A stretch of DNA of 64,000 bases from Vibrio splendidus (GCF_002873455.1 NZ_MCUN01000008.1:1-64000); one strand, 5' to 3'. Shown: positions 1-11,211, counted from the first letter of the stretch. Numbers and translations are program-made. Notes: a model not told the origin generated them from the letters alone.

Positions 1-28
1 TGGTGTTGTAGCTAAAATCTTCGCTTAA
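1..28 (+). CDS. tuf: Elongation factor Tu, 3' end only
   Basis: The first bases read in frame as GVVAKIFA followed by TAA at 26-28, which matches the C-terminus of vibrio EF-Tu (the GTPase that delivers aminoacyl-tRNA to the ribosome). Only eight codons are inside the window, so the call rests on this tail, on the strong terminator just downstream, and on the usual position of tuf at the end of the str operon directly before rpsJ. Whether it is the tufA or tufB copy cannot be told here. Confidence 0.75.
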
Positions 29-75
29 TAGCATTTAGATTTTTGCACACTCTTCATTAGAAGAGTACGCATCTG

Positions 76-104
76 AAAAGGGAAGCTTCGGCTTCCCTTT
101 TGTT
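76..104 (+). terminator. Rho-independent terminator after tuf
   Basis: The arm AAAAGGGAAGC (76-86), a TTCG tetraloop (87-90) and the arm GCTTCCCTTTT (91-101) form an 11-bp hairpin ending in a T run. It separates the str operon from the S10 operon. Confidence 0.9.
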
Positions 105-194
105 ATTTATAGAGAAACATTCTTTTACTGCGCGATACTCCACACCTCTCAAAGTCCCTTTTTCAATATATTCCGATTATTTTCCCAGCACTAC

Positions 195-222
195 TTGCAT
201 ACTAAAGTGTGATCTGTATAAT
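195..222 (+). promoter_or_regulatory. Sigma-70 promoter of the S10 operon
   Basis: TTGCAT at 195-200 and a perfect TATAAT at 217-222 are separated by 16 bp. This predicts a transcript starting near 229, with about 245 nt of leader before rpsJ. Nothing else is seen between the tuf terminator and this promoter. Confidence 0.75.
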
Positions 223-228
223 GCATCG

Positions 229-786
<558 letters not shown>

Positions 787-800
787 GGGAGATAAGAATA

Positions 801-1430
801 ATGATTGGTCTAGTCGGACGTAAAGTGGGTATGACCCGCGTATTTACTGAAGAAGGCGTTTCTATCCCAGTAACTGTTGTTGAGGTTGAAGCGAACCGTA
901 TTTCTCAAGTTAAAACTCTTGAGACAGACGGCTACGCAGCAATCCAAGTAACTACTGGTGCTAAGAAAGCTAACCGTGTAACTAAACCTGAAGCTGGTCA
1001 CTTCGCGAAAGCGGGTGTAGAAGCAGGTCGCGGTCTTTGGGAATTCCGTTTAGAAAACGGCGAAGAGTTTGAAGTTGGCGCTGAGCTAAACGTAGAACTT
1101 TTCAACGAAATTAAAAAAGTAGACGTTACTGGTACATCTAAAGGTAAAGGCTTCCAAGGCGCTATCAAGCGTTGGAATTTCTCTACTCAAGATATGACTC
1201 ACGGTAACTCTTTGTCTCACCGCGCACCGGGTTCAATTGGCCAATGTCAAACTCCAGGCCGCGTGTTTAAAGGCAAGAAAATGGCAGGTCACATGGGAGC
1301 TGAGCGTGTAACGACTCAAAACCTAGAGATCGTACGTGTTGACGCTGAGCGCAATCTACTCCTTATTAAAGGTGCAGTACCAGGCTCAACAGGCGGTAAC
1401 GTGATCGTAAAACCTGCTGTTAAAGCATAA
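801..1430 (+). CDS. rplC: Ribosomal protein L3
   Basis: Full-length 209-residue L3, an early 50S assembly protein that binds 23S rRNA near the peptidyl transferase centre. The central segment [20 protein letters not shown] is the conserved extension; its glutamine is the site methylated by PrmB in E. coli. It follows rpsJ and precedes rplD by 16 nt in the usual S10-operon order. Confidence 0.97.
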
Positions 1431-1446
1431 CGTCTAGGAGTAAGTA

Positions 1447-2049
1447 ATGGAATTGATGGTTAAAGGTGCTGATGCACTAACTGTTTCCGAGACTACTTTC
1501 GGACGTGACTTTAACGAAGCTCTAGTACACCAAGTAGTTGTTGCATATGCAGCAGGTGCTCGTCAAGGTACTCGTGCTCAAAAGACTCGTTCTGAAGTAT
1601 CAGGCGGCGGTGCTAAGCCATGGCGCCAAAAAGGTACTGGCCGTGCACGTGCTGGTACAATTCGTAGCCCAATCTGGCGTACAGGTGGTGTTACTTTTGC
1701 TGCGAAACCACAAGATCACAGCCAAAAAGTAAACAAAAAAATGTACCGCGGTGCTATGAAGAGCATTCTGTCTGAGTTGATTCGTCAAGAGCGTCTAATC
1801 GTTGTTGATAACTTCTCTGTAGAAGCACCAAAAACAAAAGAACTTGTAGCTAAGCTTAAAGAGCTTGAGCTAAACGACGTTCTGATTGTGACTGGCGAAG
1901 TAGATGAAAATCTATTCTTAGCTGCTCGTAACCTATACAAAGTAGATGCACGTGATGTTGCTGGTGTTGATCCAGTATCACTAATCGCTTTCGACAAGGT
2001 TCTGATGACTGCTGACGCAGTTAAGCAAGTTGAGGAGATGCTAGCATGA
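1447..2049 (+). CDS. rplD: Ribosomal protein L4, S10 operon autoregulator
   Basis: 200 residues, [15 protein letters not shown] onward. The long basic loop around [18 protein letters not shown] reaches the peptide exit tunnel. In E. coli free L4 binds the S10 leader and represses the operon, so this gene probably closes the loop with the leader upstream of rpsJ. An overlapping +1-frame reading in the same stretch is only a shadow. Its stop overlaps the rplW start by 4 bases. Confidence 0.97.
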   Translation: MELMVKGADALTVSETTFGRDFNEALVHQVVVAYAAGARQGTRAQKTRSEVSGGGAKPWRQKGTGRARAGTIRSPIWRTGGVTFAAKPQDHSQKVNKKMYRGAMKSILSELIRQERLIVVDNFSVEAPKTKELVAKLKELELNDVLIVTGEVDENLFLAARNLYKVDARDVAGVDPVSLIAFDKVLMTADAVKQVEEMLA

Positions 2050-2348
2050 TCACTGAAGAGCGTATCTTAAAAGTTCTACGTGCTCCGCACATCTCTGAAA
2101 AAGCAACTATGGCAGCTGAGAAAGCGAACACTATCGTTTTCAAAGTAGCTAAAGATGCAACTAAGAAAGAGATCAAAGCAGCTGTAGAAAAGCTATTTGA
2201 AGTTGAAGTTAAGTCTGTAAATACTCTTGTATTAAAGGGTAAGACCAAACGTCAAGGTATGCGTGAAGGCCGTCGTTCAGACGTTAAGAAAGCCTACGTT
2301 ACTTTGAAAGAAGGTCAAGATCTTGACTTCGTTGGCGGCGCGGAATAA
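2046..2348 (+). CDS. rplW: Ribosomal protein L23
   Basis: 100 residues, [19 protein letters not shown] onward, the standard bacterial length. L23 lies at the tunnel exit and is the docking site for trigger factor and the signal recognition particle. It overlaps the end of rplD (ATGA), consistent with coupled translation. Confidence 0.97.
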   Translation: MITEERILKVLRAPHISEKATMAAEKANTIVFKVAKDATKKEIKAAVEKLFEVEVKSVNTLVLKGKTKRQGMREGRRSDVKKAYVTLKEGQDLDFVGGAE

Positions 2349-2362
2349 CAGGAGTAGTAAAA

Positions 2363-3187
2363 ATGGCTATTGTTAAATGTAAGCCGACTTCCCCTGGTCG
2401 TCGTCACGTCGTTAAAGTTGTTAACGCTGACCTGCACAAGGGTAAGCCATACGCACCACTTTTAGAGAAAAACTCTAAAAACGGTGGTCGTAACAACAAC
2501 GGTCGTATTACAGTACGTCACATCGGTGGTGGTCATAAGCACCATTACCGTCTGATTGACTTCAAACGTACTAAAGATGGCATCCCAGCGAAAGTTGAGC
2601 GTCTAGAATACGATCCAAACCGTAGTGCTAACATCGCTCTAGTTCTGTACGCAGACGGTGAGCGTCGTTACATCATTGCACCTAAAGGTGTTAACGCAGG
2701 CGACCAGATTCAATCTGGCGTAGATGCTGCAATCAAAGCAGGTAACACTCTGCCGATGCGCAACATCCCAGTAGGTTCTACTGTACACTGTGTTGAACTT
2801 AAGCCTGGTAAAGGTGCACAACTAGCTCGTTCGGCTGGTGCTTATGCTCAAATCATCGCTCGCGATGGTGCATACGTAACTATCCGTCTACGTTCTGGTG
2901 AAATGCGCAAAGTACTTTCTGAAGGTCGTGCAACGATCGGTGAAGTTGGTAACTCTGAGCATATGCTACGTGAACTTGGTAAAGCTGGTGCTTCACGCTG
3001 GCGCGGCGTACGTCCAACCGTACGTGGTGTAGTAATGAACCCGGTGGATCACCCACATGGTGGTGGTGAAGGCCGCACATCTGGTGGTCGTCACCCAGTA
3101 TCTCCTTGGGGCGTTCCTACTAAGGGCTTCAAGACTCGTAAGAATAAGCGCACTGACAAGTACATCGTACGTCGTCGCACTAAATAA
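2363..3187 (+). CDS. rplB: Ribosomal protein L2
   Basis: 274 residues, [20 protein letters not shown] onward. It has the C-terminal [20 protein letters not shown] signature whose histidine lies near the peptidyl transferase centre. L2 is needed for subunit association and peptide-bond formation. Length and order match the S10 operon of E. coli. Confidence 0.97.
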   Translation: MAIVKCKPTSPGRRHVVKVVNADLHKGKPYAPLLEKNSKNGGRNNNGRITVRHIGGGHKHHYRLIDFKRTKDGIPAKVERLEYDPNRSANIALVLYADGERRYIIAPKGVNAGDQIQSGVDAAIKAGNTLPMRNIPVGSTVHCVELKPGKGAQLARSAGAYAQIIARDGAYVTIRLRSGEMRKVLSEGRATIGEVGNSEHMLRELGKAGASRWRGVRPTVRGVVMNPVDHPHGGGEGRTSGGRHPVSPWGVPTKGFKTRKNKRTDKYIVRRRTK

Positions 3188-3194
3188 TTTATAA

Positions 3195-3485
<291 letters not shown>

Positions 3486-3495
3486 GGAGTAGATG

Positions 3496-3828
3496 ATGGA
3501 AGCTTTAGCTAAACATAACTTTGCTCGTATTTCTCCACAGAAAGCTCGCTTAGTTGCAGACCAAATTCGCGGTAAGTCGGTAGACCAGGCTCTAGAAATT
3601 CTAACTTTCAGCAACAAAAAAGCTGCTGTTTTAGTTAAGAAAGTTCTTGAGTCAGCTATCGCTAACGCGGAACATAACGAAGGTGCAGATATCGACGATC
3701 TAAATGTCGCTAAAATCTTCGTAGATGAGGGCCCTATCATGAAGCGTATTATGCCTCGTGCTAAAGGCCGTGCGGATCGTATCTTGAAGCGTTCAAGCCA
3801 CATCACTATTGTTGTAGCAGATCGCTAA
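3496..3828 (+). CDS. rplV: Ribosomal protein L22
   Basis: 110 residues from the second of two adjacent ATG codons (3493 and 3496). I chose 3496 because GGAG at 3486-3489 is then 6 nt away rather than 3, and because the product [20 protein letters not shown] matches the E. coli length and N-terminus. L22 contacts all 23S rRNA domains, and its beta hairpin lines the exit tunnel near the macrolide site. Confidence 0.95.
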   Translation: MEALAKHNFARISPQKARLVADQIRGKSVDQALEILTFSNKKAAVLVKKVLESAIANAEHNEGADIDDLNVAKIFVDEGPIMKRIMPRAKGRADRILKRSSHITIVVADR

Positions 3829-3846
3829 AGACTAGGAGAGTAAGCA

Positions 3847-4545
3847 ATGGGTCAGAAAGTACATCCTAATGGTATTCGTCTTGGCATCGTCAAGCCTTGG
3901 AATGCTACATGGTTTGCTAATACCAACGAATTCGCTGACAACCTAGACGGCGACTTCAAGGTACGTCAGTTCCTTACCAAGGAACTACAAAAAGCATCAT
4001 TATCTCGTATCGTTATCGAGCGTCCAGCGAAGAGCATCCGTGTGACTATTCACACAGCTCGTCCTGGCGTTGTTATCGGTAAGAAAGGTGAAGACGTAGA
4101 GAAGCTACGCGCAGCTGTAGCTAAAATCGCAGGTGTACCAGCGCAAATTAACATCGCTGAAGTACGTAAGCCTGAGCTAGATGGTCAGCTTGTAGCTGAT
4201 AGCATCGCGTCTCAACTAGAGCGTCGTGTTATGTTCCGTCGTGCAATGAAGCGTGCGGTACAAAATGCTATGCGTCTAGGCGCTAAAGGCATCAAAGTAC
4301 AAGTAGGCGGCCGTCTTGGCGGTGCTGAAATCGCACGTTCAGAGTGGTACCGTGAAGGCCGTGTGCCTCTACACACTCTACGTGCAGACATTGATTACGC
4401 AACTTCTTCGGCTCACACTCAATACGGTGTGATCGGCATTAAAGTTTGGATCTTCAAAGGTGAGATTCTAGGCGGTATGCCAGCTGCTAACGCAGTAGAG
4501 CCAAAAGGCGATAAGCCTAAGAAGCAGCGTAAAGGCCGTAAGTAA
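3847..4545 (+). CDS. rpsC: Ribosomal protein S3
   Basis: 232 residues. The N-terminal KH domain has the GKKG loop at residues 78-81 and binds RNA; the protein guards the mRNA entry channel with S4 and S5 and shows helicase activity in E. coli. The tail is lysine-rich ([13 protein letters not shown]). Preceded by AGGAG and followed after 11 nt by rplP. Confidence 0.97.
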
Positions 4546-4556
4546 GGAGTCGAACG

Positions 4557-4967
4557 ATGCTACAACCAAAACGTACTAAGTTCCGCAAGGTTATGACTGG
4601 TCGTAACCGTGGTCTAGCTAAAGGTACTGAAGTAAGCTTCGGCGAATTCGGTCTTAAAGCTGTTGGCCGTGGTCGTCTGACTGCACGTCAAATCGAAGCG
4701 GCACGTCGTGCTATGACACGTCACATTAAGCGTCAAGGTCAAATCTGGATCCGTGTTTTCCCAGACAAACCAATTACTGAAAAGCCTCTTGAAGTTCGTC
4801 AAGGTAAAGGTAAAGGTTCAGTTGCGTACTGGGTTGCTCAAATCCAACCAGGCAAAGTTATGTACGAGATGAATGGCGTACCTGAAGAGTTGGCACGTGA
4901 AGCGTTCCGCCTAGCGGCGCGTAAACTGCCTGTTAAAACTACTTTTGTAACTAAGCAGGTGATGTGA
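4557..4967 (+). CDS. rplP: Ribosomal protein L16
   Basis: 136 residues, [19 protein letters not shown] onward. L16 sits beside the A-site tRNA elbow and is a late 50S assembly protein. Its arginine near residue 81 ([10 protein letters not shown]) is in the segment hydroxylated by RoxA in E. coli. Its stop codon TGA at 4965-4967 shares one base with the rpmC start. Confidence 0.97.
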   Translation: MLQPKRTKFRKVMTGRNRGLAKGTEVSFGEFGLKAVGRGRLTARQIEAARRAMTRHIKRQGQIWIRVFPDKPITEKPLEVRQGKGKGSVAYWVAQIQPGKVMYEMNGVPEELAREAFRLAARKLPVKTTFVTKQVM

Positions 4968-5158
4968 TGAAAGCACAAGATCTACGCGAAAAGAACGTTG
5001 AAGAGCTTAACGCTGAGCTATTGAATTTGCTACGTGAACAGTTCAACTTGCGCATGCAAGCTGCAACTGGTCAACTTCAGCAAACTCATACTCTAAAAGC
5101 TGTACGCCGTGACATCGCACGTGTGAAAACTGTTTTGACTGAAAAGGCAGGCGCATAA
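4967..5158 (+). CDS. rpmC: Ribosomal protein L29
   Basis: 63 residues, [19 protein letters not shown] onward, a helical hairpin at the tunnel exit next to L23. A GTG three bases upstream would add one residue, but the ATG at 4967 gives the E. coli length and start. It overlaps both rplP (1 base) and rpsQ (1 base), so translation is probably coupled. Confidence 0.95.
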   Translation: MKAQDLREKNVEELNAELLNLLREQFNLRMQAATGQLQQTHTLKAVRRDIARVKTVLTEKAGA

Positions 5159-5412
5159 TGAGCGAAACTAACCGCATCCAGCAAGGCCGTGTAGTAAGTG
5201 ACAAGATGGACAAGTCTATCGTTGTTGCTATTGAGCGTACTGTAAAACACCCAATTTACGGTAAGTTCATCAAACGCACGACTAAAGTACACGCACACGA
5301 CGAAGACAACACTTGTGGCCTAGGCGACAAAGTTGAAATCGCTGAGTGTCGTCCTCTGTCTAAGACTAAGTCTTGGACATTGGTTAAAGTTCTAGAAAAA
5401 GCGAAGATTTAA
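5158..5412 (+). CDS. rpsQ: Ribosomal protein S17
   Basis: 84 residues with an OB fold, [19 protein letters not shown] onward; a primary 16S rRNA binder in the 30S body. It is the last gene of the S10 operon and is followed by a strong terminator. Confidence 0.97.
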   Translation: MSETNRIQQGRVVSDKMDKSIVVAIERTVKHPIYGKFIKRTTKVHAHDEDNTCGLGDKVEIAECRPLSKTKSWTLVKVLEKAKI

Positions 5413-5434
5413 TCTTTGTGATTCTATAACTTAT

Positions 5435-5473
5435 AAGCGGCTCCAAATTATTTTTTGGAGCCGCTTGTTTTTT
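5435..5473 (+). terminator. Terminator at the end of the S10 operon
   Basis: AAGCGGCTCCAAA (5435-5447) pairs with TTTGGAGCCGCTT ending at 5466, and TGTTTTTT follows. This perfect GC-rich stem with a T run splits the S10 and spc operons into separate transcription units. Confidence 0.9.
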
Positions 5474-5475
5474 GT

Positions 5476-5505
5476 CTACCCAATTTAAAAAAAGGGTGGT
5501 ACAAT
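5476..5505 (+). promoter_or_regulatory. Probable spc operon promoter
   Basis: TACAAT at 5500-5505 is a good -10 element between the S10-operon terminator and rplN. The -35 is weak (CTACCC, 5476-5481, 18-bp spacer). Location right after a terminator and before a long operon is the main support. Confidence 0.5.
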
Positions 5506-5574
5506 TCGCGTCCCTTTTAAAGAGGCAGCCCGACCCGAGAGGGTCTAGTTTTAATATTTAGCGGAGCACTAACA

Positions 5575-5946
5575 ATGATCCAGATGCAAAGTACACTTGA
5601 CGCAGCAGATAACTCTGGCGCGCGCAAGGTAATGTGTATTAAGGTTCTGGGTGGCTCTCACCGCCGTTATGCACATATCGGTGACGTCATCAAGGTTACA
5701 GTGAAGGAAGCGATTCCTCGCGGTAAAGTAAAGAAAGGTGATGTTCTGAAGGCGGTAGTAGTGCGCACCCGTAAAGGCGTTCGTCGCCCAGACGGTTCTG
5801 TCATTCGCTTCGACAGTAATGCTTGTGTATTGTTAAATGACACTACTGAGCAACCAGTCGGCACACGTATCTTTGGTCCTGTGACTCGTGAACTTCGTAA
5901 CGCGAAATTCATGAAGATTGTATCACTTGCACCTGAAGTTCTGTAA
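5575..5946 (+). CDS. rplN: Ribosomal protein L14
   Basis: 123 residues, [19 protein letters not shown] onward, full length. L14 lies at the subunit interface and is the target of the silencing factor RsfS. First gene of the spc operon; GCGGAG lies upstream. L24 follows after 11 nt. Confidence 0.97.
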   Translation: MIQMQSTLDAADNSGARKVMCIKVLGGSHRRYAHIGDVIKVTVKEAIPRGKVKKGDVLKAVVVRTRKGVRRPDGSVIRFDSNACVLLNDTTEQPVGTRIFGPVTRELRNAKFMKIVSLAPEVL

Positions 5947-5957
5947 GGAGCGGCAAC

Positions 5958-6275
5958 ATGGCAGCTAAAATCCGTCGTAATGACGAAGTAATCATTCTTG
6001 CTGGTAAAGATAAAGGCAAGAAAGGTAAAGTAACTAAGGTTCTGACAACTGGTAAAGTTGTTGTTGAAGGCATCAATCTTGTTAAAAAACACCAAAAGCC
6101 GGTTCCGGCTCTAGGTCAACAAGGTGGCATCGTTGAACAAGAAGCAGCTATTGATGCTTCTAACGTTGCAGTCTTTAACGCGGCTACTGGTAAAGCAGAC
6201 CGTATCGGTTTCCGTATCGAAGATGGCAAGAAAGTTCGTTTCTTCAAATCTAACGGCGAAACTGTTTCTAACTAA
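5958..6275 (+). CDS. rplX: Ribosomal protein L24
   Basis: 105 residues with an N-terminal KOW segment ([17 protein letters not shown]). It initiates 50S assembly and lies near the tunnel exit. Spaced 24 nt before rplE with a GGAG site. Confidence 0.97.
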   Translation: MAAKIRRNDEVIILAGKDKGKKGKVTKVLTTGKVVVEGINLVKKHQKPVPALGQQGGIVEQEAAIDASNVAVFNAATGKADRIGFRIEDGKKVRFFKSNGETVSN

Positions 6276-6299
6276 TTAGAAGTAATTTGGAGTTCTACT

Positions 6300-6839
6300 A
6301 TGGCGAAACTGCATGATTACTACAAGTCGTCTGTAGTCGCTGAGCTTACCAAAGAGTTCAGCTACACAAGCGTCATGCAAGTCCCTAGGATTGAGAAAAT
6401 CACCCTAAACATGGGCGTTGGTGAAGCAATCAACGATAAGAAACTGCTAGAAAACGCAGCATCTGATATGGCAACGATCTCTGGTCAAAAGCCTCTTATC
6501 ACGAAAGCGCGTAAATCTGTAGCTGGTTTCAAAATTCGTGAAGGCTACCCAATTGGTTGTAAAGTAACCTTGCGTGGTGAGCGCATGTGGGAATTTTTAG
6601 AGCGTTTAATCTCTATCGCACTTCCACGTGTACGTGATTTCCGTGGTGTTAGCGCTAAGTCTTTTGACGGACGCGGTAACTACAGCATGGGCGTTCGCGA
6701 GCAAATCATCTTTCCGGAAATCGACTACGATAAAGTCGATCGTGTCCGCGGTCTTGATATTACTATCACGACATCTGCGGGATCCGATGAGGAAGGCCGA
6801 GCTCTGCTGGCTGCCTTTAACTTCCCATTCCGTAAGTAA
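6300..6839 (+). CDS. rplE: Ribosomal protein L5
   Basis: 179 residues, [20 protein letters not shown] onward. L5 binds 5S rRNA with L18 and L25 in the central protuberance and touches P-site tRNA. Length and the C-terminal AAFNFPFRK match the family. Confidence 0.97.
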   Translation: MAKLHDYYKSSVVAELTKEFSYTSVMQVPRIEKITLNMGVGEAINDKKLLENAASDMATISGQKPLITKARKSVAGFKIREGYPIGCKVTLRGERMWEFLERLISIALPRVRDFRGVSAKSFDGRGNYSMGVREQIIFPEIDYDKVDRVRGLDITITTSAGSDEEGRALLAAFNFPFRK

Positions 6840-6855
6840 GGGTAGGGTTACTGTT

Positions 6856-7161
6856 ATGGCTAAACAATCAATGAAAGCACGTGAAGCTAAACGTGCAAAA
6901 CTAGTAGTTAAGTTCGCTGAAAAGCGTTCTGCGCTAAAAGTTATCATTAGCGATGTAAACGCATCTGAAGAAGATCGTTGGAATGCGGTTCTTAAACTGC
7001 AATCTCTTCCACGTGATTCAAGTGCATCACGTCAGCGCAACCGTTGCAACCAAACTGGTCGTCCACACGGTTACCTACGTAAATTCGGTCTAAGCCGCAT
7101 TAAGGTTCGTGAAGCTTGCATGAAAGGCGAGATTCCGGGTCTTCGTAAGGCTAGCTGGTAA
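6856..7161 (+). CDS. rpsN: Ribosomal protein S14, zinc-independent type
   Basis: 101 residues from the ATG at 6856 ([20 protein letters not shown]), preceded by GGGTA. A longer reading that begins inside rplE is a shadow extension. The long form and the lack of paired CxxC motifs around [12 protein letters not shown] place it in the zinc-free class used by enterobacteria. S14 belongs to the 30S head. Confidence 0.96.
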   Translation: MAKQSMKAREAKRAKLVVKFAEKRSALKVIISDVNASEEDRWNAVLKLQSLPRDSSASRQRNRCNQTGRPHGYLRKFGLSRIKVREACMKGEIPGLRKASW

Positions 7162-7190
7162 TTGCCACTTAATCATTTGGAGTAAATCTT

Positions 7191-7583
7191 ATGAGCATGC
7201 AAGATCCGATTTCGGATATGCTGACCCGAGTTCGTAACGGTCAGGCAGCAAATAAAGTTGCTGTAAAAATGCCTTCTTCAAAGCTTAAAGTTGCAATTGC
7301 TGCATTACTTAAAGCTGAAGGTTACATCGTAGACTTCGCTGTTGACAGCGAAGTAAAACCTGAGCTAGAAGTTACTCTTAAGTACTTCCAAGCTAAACCT
7401 GTAATCGAGCAAATCAAGCGTGTATCACGTCCTGGTCTAAGAGTTTATAAAAATAAAGACTCTTTACCTACAGTGATGGGTGGTCTTGGTATTGCAGTTG
7501 TTTCTACTTCCAAGGGTCTGATGTCTGACCGTGCTGCTCGCAAAGCAGGTCTTGGCGGTGAAATCATCTGTTACGTAGCTTAA
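7191..7583 (+). CDS. rpsH: Ribosomal protein S8, spc operon autoregulator
   Basis: 130 residues, [20 protein letters not shown] onward, with the C-terminal [20 protein letters not shown] signature. It binds the central domain of 16S rRNA. In E. coli S8 also represses the spc mRNA at the rplE start; whether the same site exists here was not modelled. Confidence 0.97.
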   Translation: MSMQDPISDMLTRVRNGQAANKVAVKMPSSKLKVAIAALLKAEGYIVDFAVDSEVKPELEVTLKYFQAKPVIEQIKRVSRPGLRVYKNKDSLPTVMGGLGIAVVSTSKGLMSDRAARKAGLGGEIICYVA

Positions 7584-7593
7584 GGAGTAGATT

Positions 7594-8127
7594 ATGTCTC
7601 GTGTTGCTAAAGCACCTGTCGCTATTCCAGCTGGCGTAGAGGTGAAACTAAACGGCCAAGAAGTTACTGTAAAAGGTAGCAAAGGTGAGCTTACTCGCGT
7701 TCTTAACAGCGCCGTAGTTATTGCACAGGAAGAAAACAACCTAACTTTCGGTCCGAAAGAAGGTGTTACTAACGCATGGGCACAGGCTGGTACAGCTCGC
7801 GCTCTAGTTAATAACATGGTTGTGGGTGTTACTCAGGGCTTCGTTAAGAAGTTAACTCTTAAAGGTGTTGGTTACCGTGCTGCTATCAAAGGCAACTCTG
7901 TAGGTCTAACACTAGGCTTTTCTCACCCAGTAGAGCACGCTCTACCTGAAGGTATTAAAGCTGAGTGCCCTAGCCAAACTGAGATCATTATTACTGGTTG
8001 CGATAAGCAAGTAGTAGGTCAAGTTGCGGCTGACATTCGTTCTTACCGTGCTCCTGAACCTTATAAAGGTAAAGGTGTTCGTTACGCAGATGAAAATGTG
8101 CGTACTAAAGAAGCTAAGAAGAAGTAA
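7594..8127 (+). CDS. rplF: Ribosomal protein L6
   Basis: 177 residues made of two similar alpha/beta lobes, [19 protein letters not shown] onward, ending in the RTKEAKKK tail. L6 lies near the factor-binding site and is a late assembly protein. AAGGAG precedes the start by the usual distance. Confidence 0.97.
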   Translation: MSRVAKAPVAIPAGVEVKLNGQEVTVKGSKGELTRVLNSAVVIAQEENNLTFGPKEGVTNAWAQAGTARALVNNMVVGVTQGFVKKLTLKGVGYRAAIKGNSVGLTLGFSHPVEHALPEGIKAECPSQTEIIITGCDKQVVGQVAADIRSYRAPEPYKGKGVRYADENVRTKEAKKK

Positions 8128-8136
8128 GGTATCACT

Positions 8137-8490
8137 ATGGATAAGAAAGCATCTCGCATCCGTCGTGCTACACGTGCACGTCGTAAGATTGCAGAACTTG
8201 GCGCAACTCGCTTGGTAGTACACCGTACTCCTCGCCATGTTTACGCTCAAGTTATCTCGGCAAACGGCTCTGAGGTTATCGCAGCTGCTTCTACTGTAGA
8301 AAAAGCGATCCGTGAGCAAGTTAAGAACACTAGTAACGTTGATGCAGCTAAAGCAGTTGGTAAAGCTGTTGCTGAGCGCGCTCTTGAAAAAGGCGTAGCT
8401 ACAGTTGCATTTGATCGTTCTGGTTTCCAATACCACGGTCGAGTAGCGGCGCTAGCAGATTCTGCTCGCGAAGCTGGTCTGAAATTCTAA
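8137..8490 (+). CDS. rplR: Ribosomal protein L18
   Basis: 117 residues, [20 protein letters not shown] onward. The basic N-terminus binds 5S rRNA and delivers it to the 50S subunit with L5. Gene order rplF-rplR-rpsE is standard. Confidence 0.97.
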   Translation: MDKKASRIRRATRARRKIAELGATRLVVHRTPRHVYAQVISANGSEVIAAASTVEKAIREQVKNTSNVDAAKAVGKAVAERALEKGVATVAFDRSGFQYHGRVAALADSAREAGLKF

Positions 8491-8504
8491 GGTAGGGTTG
8501 GAAG

Positions 8505-9005
8505 ATGGCTAAAGAACAACAACAAGCTAATGATTTGCAAGAAAAGCTGATCGCTGTTAACCGTGTATCTAAGACGGTTAAAGGTGGTCGAATCATGAGC
8601 TTCACTGCACTAACAGTAGTTGGTGACGGTAATGGTCGCGTAGGTTTCGGTTACGGCAAAGCTCGTGAAGTACCTGCTGCGATTCAAAAAGCAATGGAAA
8701 AAGCGCGTCGTAACATGGTTACTGTTGCGCTTAACGAAGGCACTCTTCACCACCCGGTGAAAGGTCGTCATTCGGGCTCTAAAGTTTACATGCAGCCAGC
8801 TGCTGAAGGTACAGGTGTTATTGCCGGTGGTGCAATGCGTGCCGTACTTGAAGTTGCAGGCGTACATAACGTACTTTCTAAAGCATACGGTTCAACGAAC
8901 CCTATCAACGTTGTTCGCGCAACGATTGGTGCTCTAGTAGACGTTAAGTCACCAGAAATGGTTGCTGCTAAACGTGGTCTAACTGTTGAATCTATTTCGG
9001 AGTAA
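8505..9005 (+). CDS. rpsE: Ribosomal protein S5
   Basis: 166 residues; the loop [20 protein letters not shown] is the site of spectinomycin-resistance changes in other bacteria. S5 helps set decoding accuracy and shapes the mRNA entry channel. It ends 7 nt before rpmD. Confidence 0.97.
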
Positions 9006-9012
9006 GAACACG

Positions 9013-9189
9013 ATGGCAACTATTAAAGTAACTCAAACTAAAAGCTCAATTGGTCGCCTACCTAAGCACAAAGCGTGTCTTAAAGGTCTAGGTCTTCGTC
9101 GCATCAACCATACAGTAGAACTTGAAGATACACCGTGCGTACGCGGTATGATCAACAAGGTTTACTACATGGTTAAGATTGAGGAGTAA
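9013..9189 (+). CDS. rpmD: Ribosomal protein L30
   Basis: 58 residues from the ATG at 9013 ([20 protein letters not shown]). An upstream in-frame start inside rpsE is rejected because this ATG gives the standard family length. A small two-helix, three-strand 50S protein. Confidence 0.95.
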   Translation: MATIKVTQTKSSIGRLPKHKACLKGLGLRRINHTVELEDTPCVRGMINKVYYMVKIEE

Positions 9190-9194
9190 TCAGA

Positions 9195-9629
9195 ATGCGT
9201 TTGAATACTCTATCACCGGCTGCTGGCTCTAAACCTTCTAAGAAGCGTGTAGGTCGTGGTATCGGTTCTGGCCTTGGTAAAACAGGTGGCCGCGGTCACA
9301 AAGGTCAAAAGTCACGTTCTGGCGGCTCTGTTCGTCCAGGTTTTGAAGGCGGTCAAATGCCTCTAAAACAACGTCTACCTAAATTCGGTTTCACTTCTCG
9401 TAAGAGTCTAGTGTCTGCTGAAGTTCGTCTAGCTGAGCTAGCGAAAGTAACAGGTGACGTAGTTGATCTTAACAGCCTTAAAGCTGCTAACGTTATCACT
9501 AAGAACATCGAGTTTGTTAAGATCGTTCTTTCTGGTGACCTAAGTAAAGCTGTGACTGTTAAAGGTCTACGCGTGACTAAAGGCGCTAAAGCTGCAATCG
9601 AAGCTGCAGGCGGTAAAATCGAGGAATAA
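9195..9629 (+). CDS. rplO: Ribosomal protein L15
   Basis: 144 residues, [20 protein letters not shown] onward, with the glycine- and arginine-rich N-terminal extension ([18 protein letters not shown]) that threads into 23S rRNA. It stands just upstream of secY, as in E. coli. Confidence 0.97.
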   Translation: MRLNTLSPAAGSKPSKKRVGRGIGSGLGKTGGRGHKGQKSRSGGSVRPGFEGGQMPLKQRLPKFGFTSRKSLVSAEVRLAELAKVTGDVVDLNSLKAANVITKNIEFVKIVLSGDLSKAVTVKGLRVTKGAKAAIEAAGGKIEE

Positions 9630-9649
9630 TCTCGAGGAACGAGGTACAG

Positions 9650-10984
9650 ATGGCTAAGAAACCAGGAAAAGATTTTCGTAGTGCTCAGAGCGGCTTAAGT
9701 GAACTAAAGTCGCGCTTATTATTCGTAATTGGTGCACTTTTAGTATTCCGAGCCGGCTCTTTTGTGCCGATCCCTGGTATTGACGCAGCTGTACTTGCCG
9801 ATTTGTTCGATCAGCAAAAAGGTACCATCGTAGAAATGTTTAACATGTTCTCCGGTGGTGCTCTTGAGCGTGCATCTATATTAGCATTGGGTATCATGCC
9901 GTACATTTCGGCATCGATCGTAGTCCAATTGCTAACTGTAGTTCATCCAGCGTTAGCGGAACTCAAGAAAGAGGGTGAAGCAGGCCGTCGTAAGATAAGC
10001 CAATATACACGCTACGGCACGCTTGTACTTGCAACATTCCAAGCTATTGGTATCGCAACAGGCTTACCAAACATGGTCGACAATCTGGTTGTTATCAACC
10101 AAACCATGTTTACGCTTATTGCTACCGTGAGTTTAGTAACTGGTACCATGTTTTTGATGTGGTTAGGTGAACAAATCACTGAGCGAGGAATTGGTAATGG
10201 TATTTCCATTCTGATTTTTGCAGGTATTGTTGCTGGATTGCCTTCTGCAATCGGTCAAACAATCGAGCAAGCGCGTCAAGGTGAATTGCATGTGCTTCTT
10301 CTGTTGTTTATCGCGGTATTGTCTTTTGCTGTAATTTACTTCGTGGTTTTCATGGAGCGTGGTCAACGTCGTATCGTCGTTAACTATGCGAAGCGTCAAC
10401 AAGGTCGTAAAGTGTTTGCAGCACAAAGTTCTCATTTGCCACTTAAGATTAATATGGCAGGTGTTATACCAGCGATATTTGCATCAAGTATTATTTTGTT
10501 CCCAGGAACATTAGCGCAATGGTTTGGTCAAAATGGTGAAAGCAGCGCGTTCGGTTGGTTAACTGACGTGTCATTAGCTCTTAGCCCAGGTCAACCGTTG
10601 TATGTAATGCTTTATGCAGCAGCTATAATCTTCTTCTGTTTCTTCTATACAGCGTTGGTGTTTAACCCACGTGAAACAGCTGATAACTTGAAGAAGTCTG
10701 GTGCATTCGTACCCGGTATCCGCCCAGGTGAGCAGACAGCGAAATATATCGATAAAGTGATGACTAGACTAACCCTTGCAGGCGCTCTATACATTACTTT
10801 TATATGTCTGATTCCTGAGTTCATGATGGTCGCGTGGAACGTTCGTTTCTACTTTGGCGGCACTTCCCTACTAATCGTAGTGGTTGTTATCATGGATTTC
10901 ATGGCACAGGTACAGACTCATCTGATGTCACAACAGTATGATTCTGTGTTAAAGAAAGCGAATCTGAAAGGTTACGGCCGTTAA
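9650..10984 (+). CDS. secY: Protein translocase channel SecY
   Basis: 444 residues with about ten membrane-spanning segments, close to the 443 of E. coli. SecY is the inner-membrane pore through which SecA or the ribosome pushes unfolded proteins, working with SecE and SecG. Conserved landmarks include [11 protein letters not shown] near the N-terminus and [20 protein letters not shown] in the last cytosolic loop. It lies in the spc operon after rplO, so channel supply is tied to ribosome synthesis. Confidence 0.97.
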   Translation: MAKKPGKDFRSAQSGLSELKSRLLFVIGALLVFRAGSFVPIPGIDAAVLADLFDQQKGTIVEMFNMFSGGALERASILALGIMPYISASIVVQLLTVVHPALAELKKEGEAGRRKISQYTRYGTLVLATFQAIGIATGLPNMVDNLVVINQTMFTLIATVSLVTGTMFLMWLGEQITERGIGNGISILIFAGIVAGLPSAIGQTIEQARQGELHVLLLLFIAVLSFAVIYFVVFMERGQRRIVVNYAKRQQGRKVFAAQSSHLPLKINMAGVIPAIFASSIILFPGTLAQWFGQNGESSAFGWLTDVSLALSPGQPLYVMLYAAAIIFFCFFYTALVFNPRETADNLKKSGAFVPGIRPGEQTAKYIDKVMTRLTLAGALYITFICLIPEFMMVAWNVRFYFGGTSLLIVVVVIMDFMAQVQTHLMSQQYDSVLKKANLKGYGR

Positions 10985-11025
10985 TTCGGTAGTAATTATT
11001 TCGATTCCATTTACGGAGTTTAGCA

Positions 11026-11139
11026 ATGAAAGTTCGTGCTTCCGTTAAAAAAATCTGCCGTAACTGTAAAGTTATCAAGCGTAACGGTGTCGTTCGCGTG
11101 ATTTGCAGTGAGCCAAAGCATAAGCAACGCCAAGGCTAA
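11026..11139 (+). CDS. rpmJ: Ribosomal protein L36, zinc-binding form
   Basis: This 37-residue gene starts at the ATG at 11026 ([15 protein letters not shown]) and ends ...KHKQRQG before TAA at 11137-11139. Cys11, Cys14, Cys27 and His32 make the zinc ribbon of the C+ class. TACGGAG lies upstream. It is one residue shorter than E. coli L36. Last gene of the spc operon. Confidence 0.95.
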
Positions 11140-11156
11140 TCAGCAGAAATTTTTAC

Positions 11157-11185
11157 TTGAAATACTAGGTAGAGTCGAGTATATT
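11157..11185 (+). promoter_or_regulatory. Candidate promoter for the alpha operon
   Basis: TTGAAA at 11157-11162 and TATATT at 11180-11185 have an ideal 17-bp spacer. It lies 18 bases after the rpmJ stop. Its -10 lies inside the loop of the hairpin at 11168-11203, so this may be either a promoter or a terminator region, or both. Confidence 0.55.
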
Positions 11186-11203
11186 CCTCGGCCTACCTTT
11201 TGC
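11168..11203 (+). terminator. Hairpin with T run after rpmJ
   Basis: AGGTAG pairs with CTACCT, and inner CGAG pairs with CTCG, around the loop TATATTC; TTTTG follows. The shape resembles a rho-independent terminator for the spc operon, with a small internal loop. It overlaps the promoter candidate. Confidence 0.5.
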
Positions 11204-11211
11204 GTGCAAAA

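Noticed and set aside
1538..1732. Low-complexity Val/Leu-rich frame inside rplD
   Set aside because: It is the +1 frame of a highly conserved gene with strong codon bias; no independent evidence.
6606..6947. Minus-strand frame across rplE and rpsN
   Set aside because: Antisense shadow of two ribosomal protein genes.
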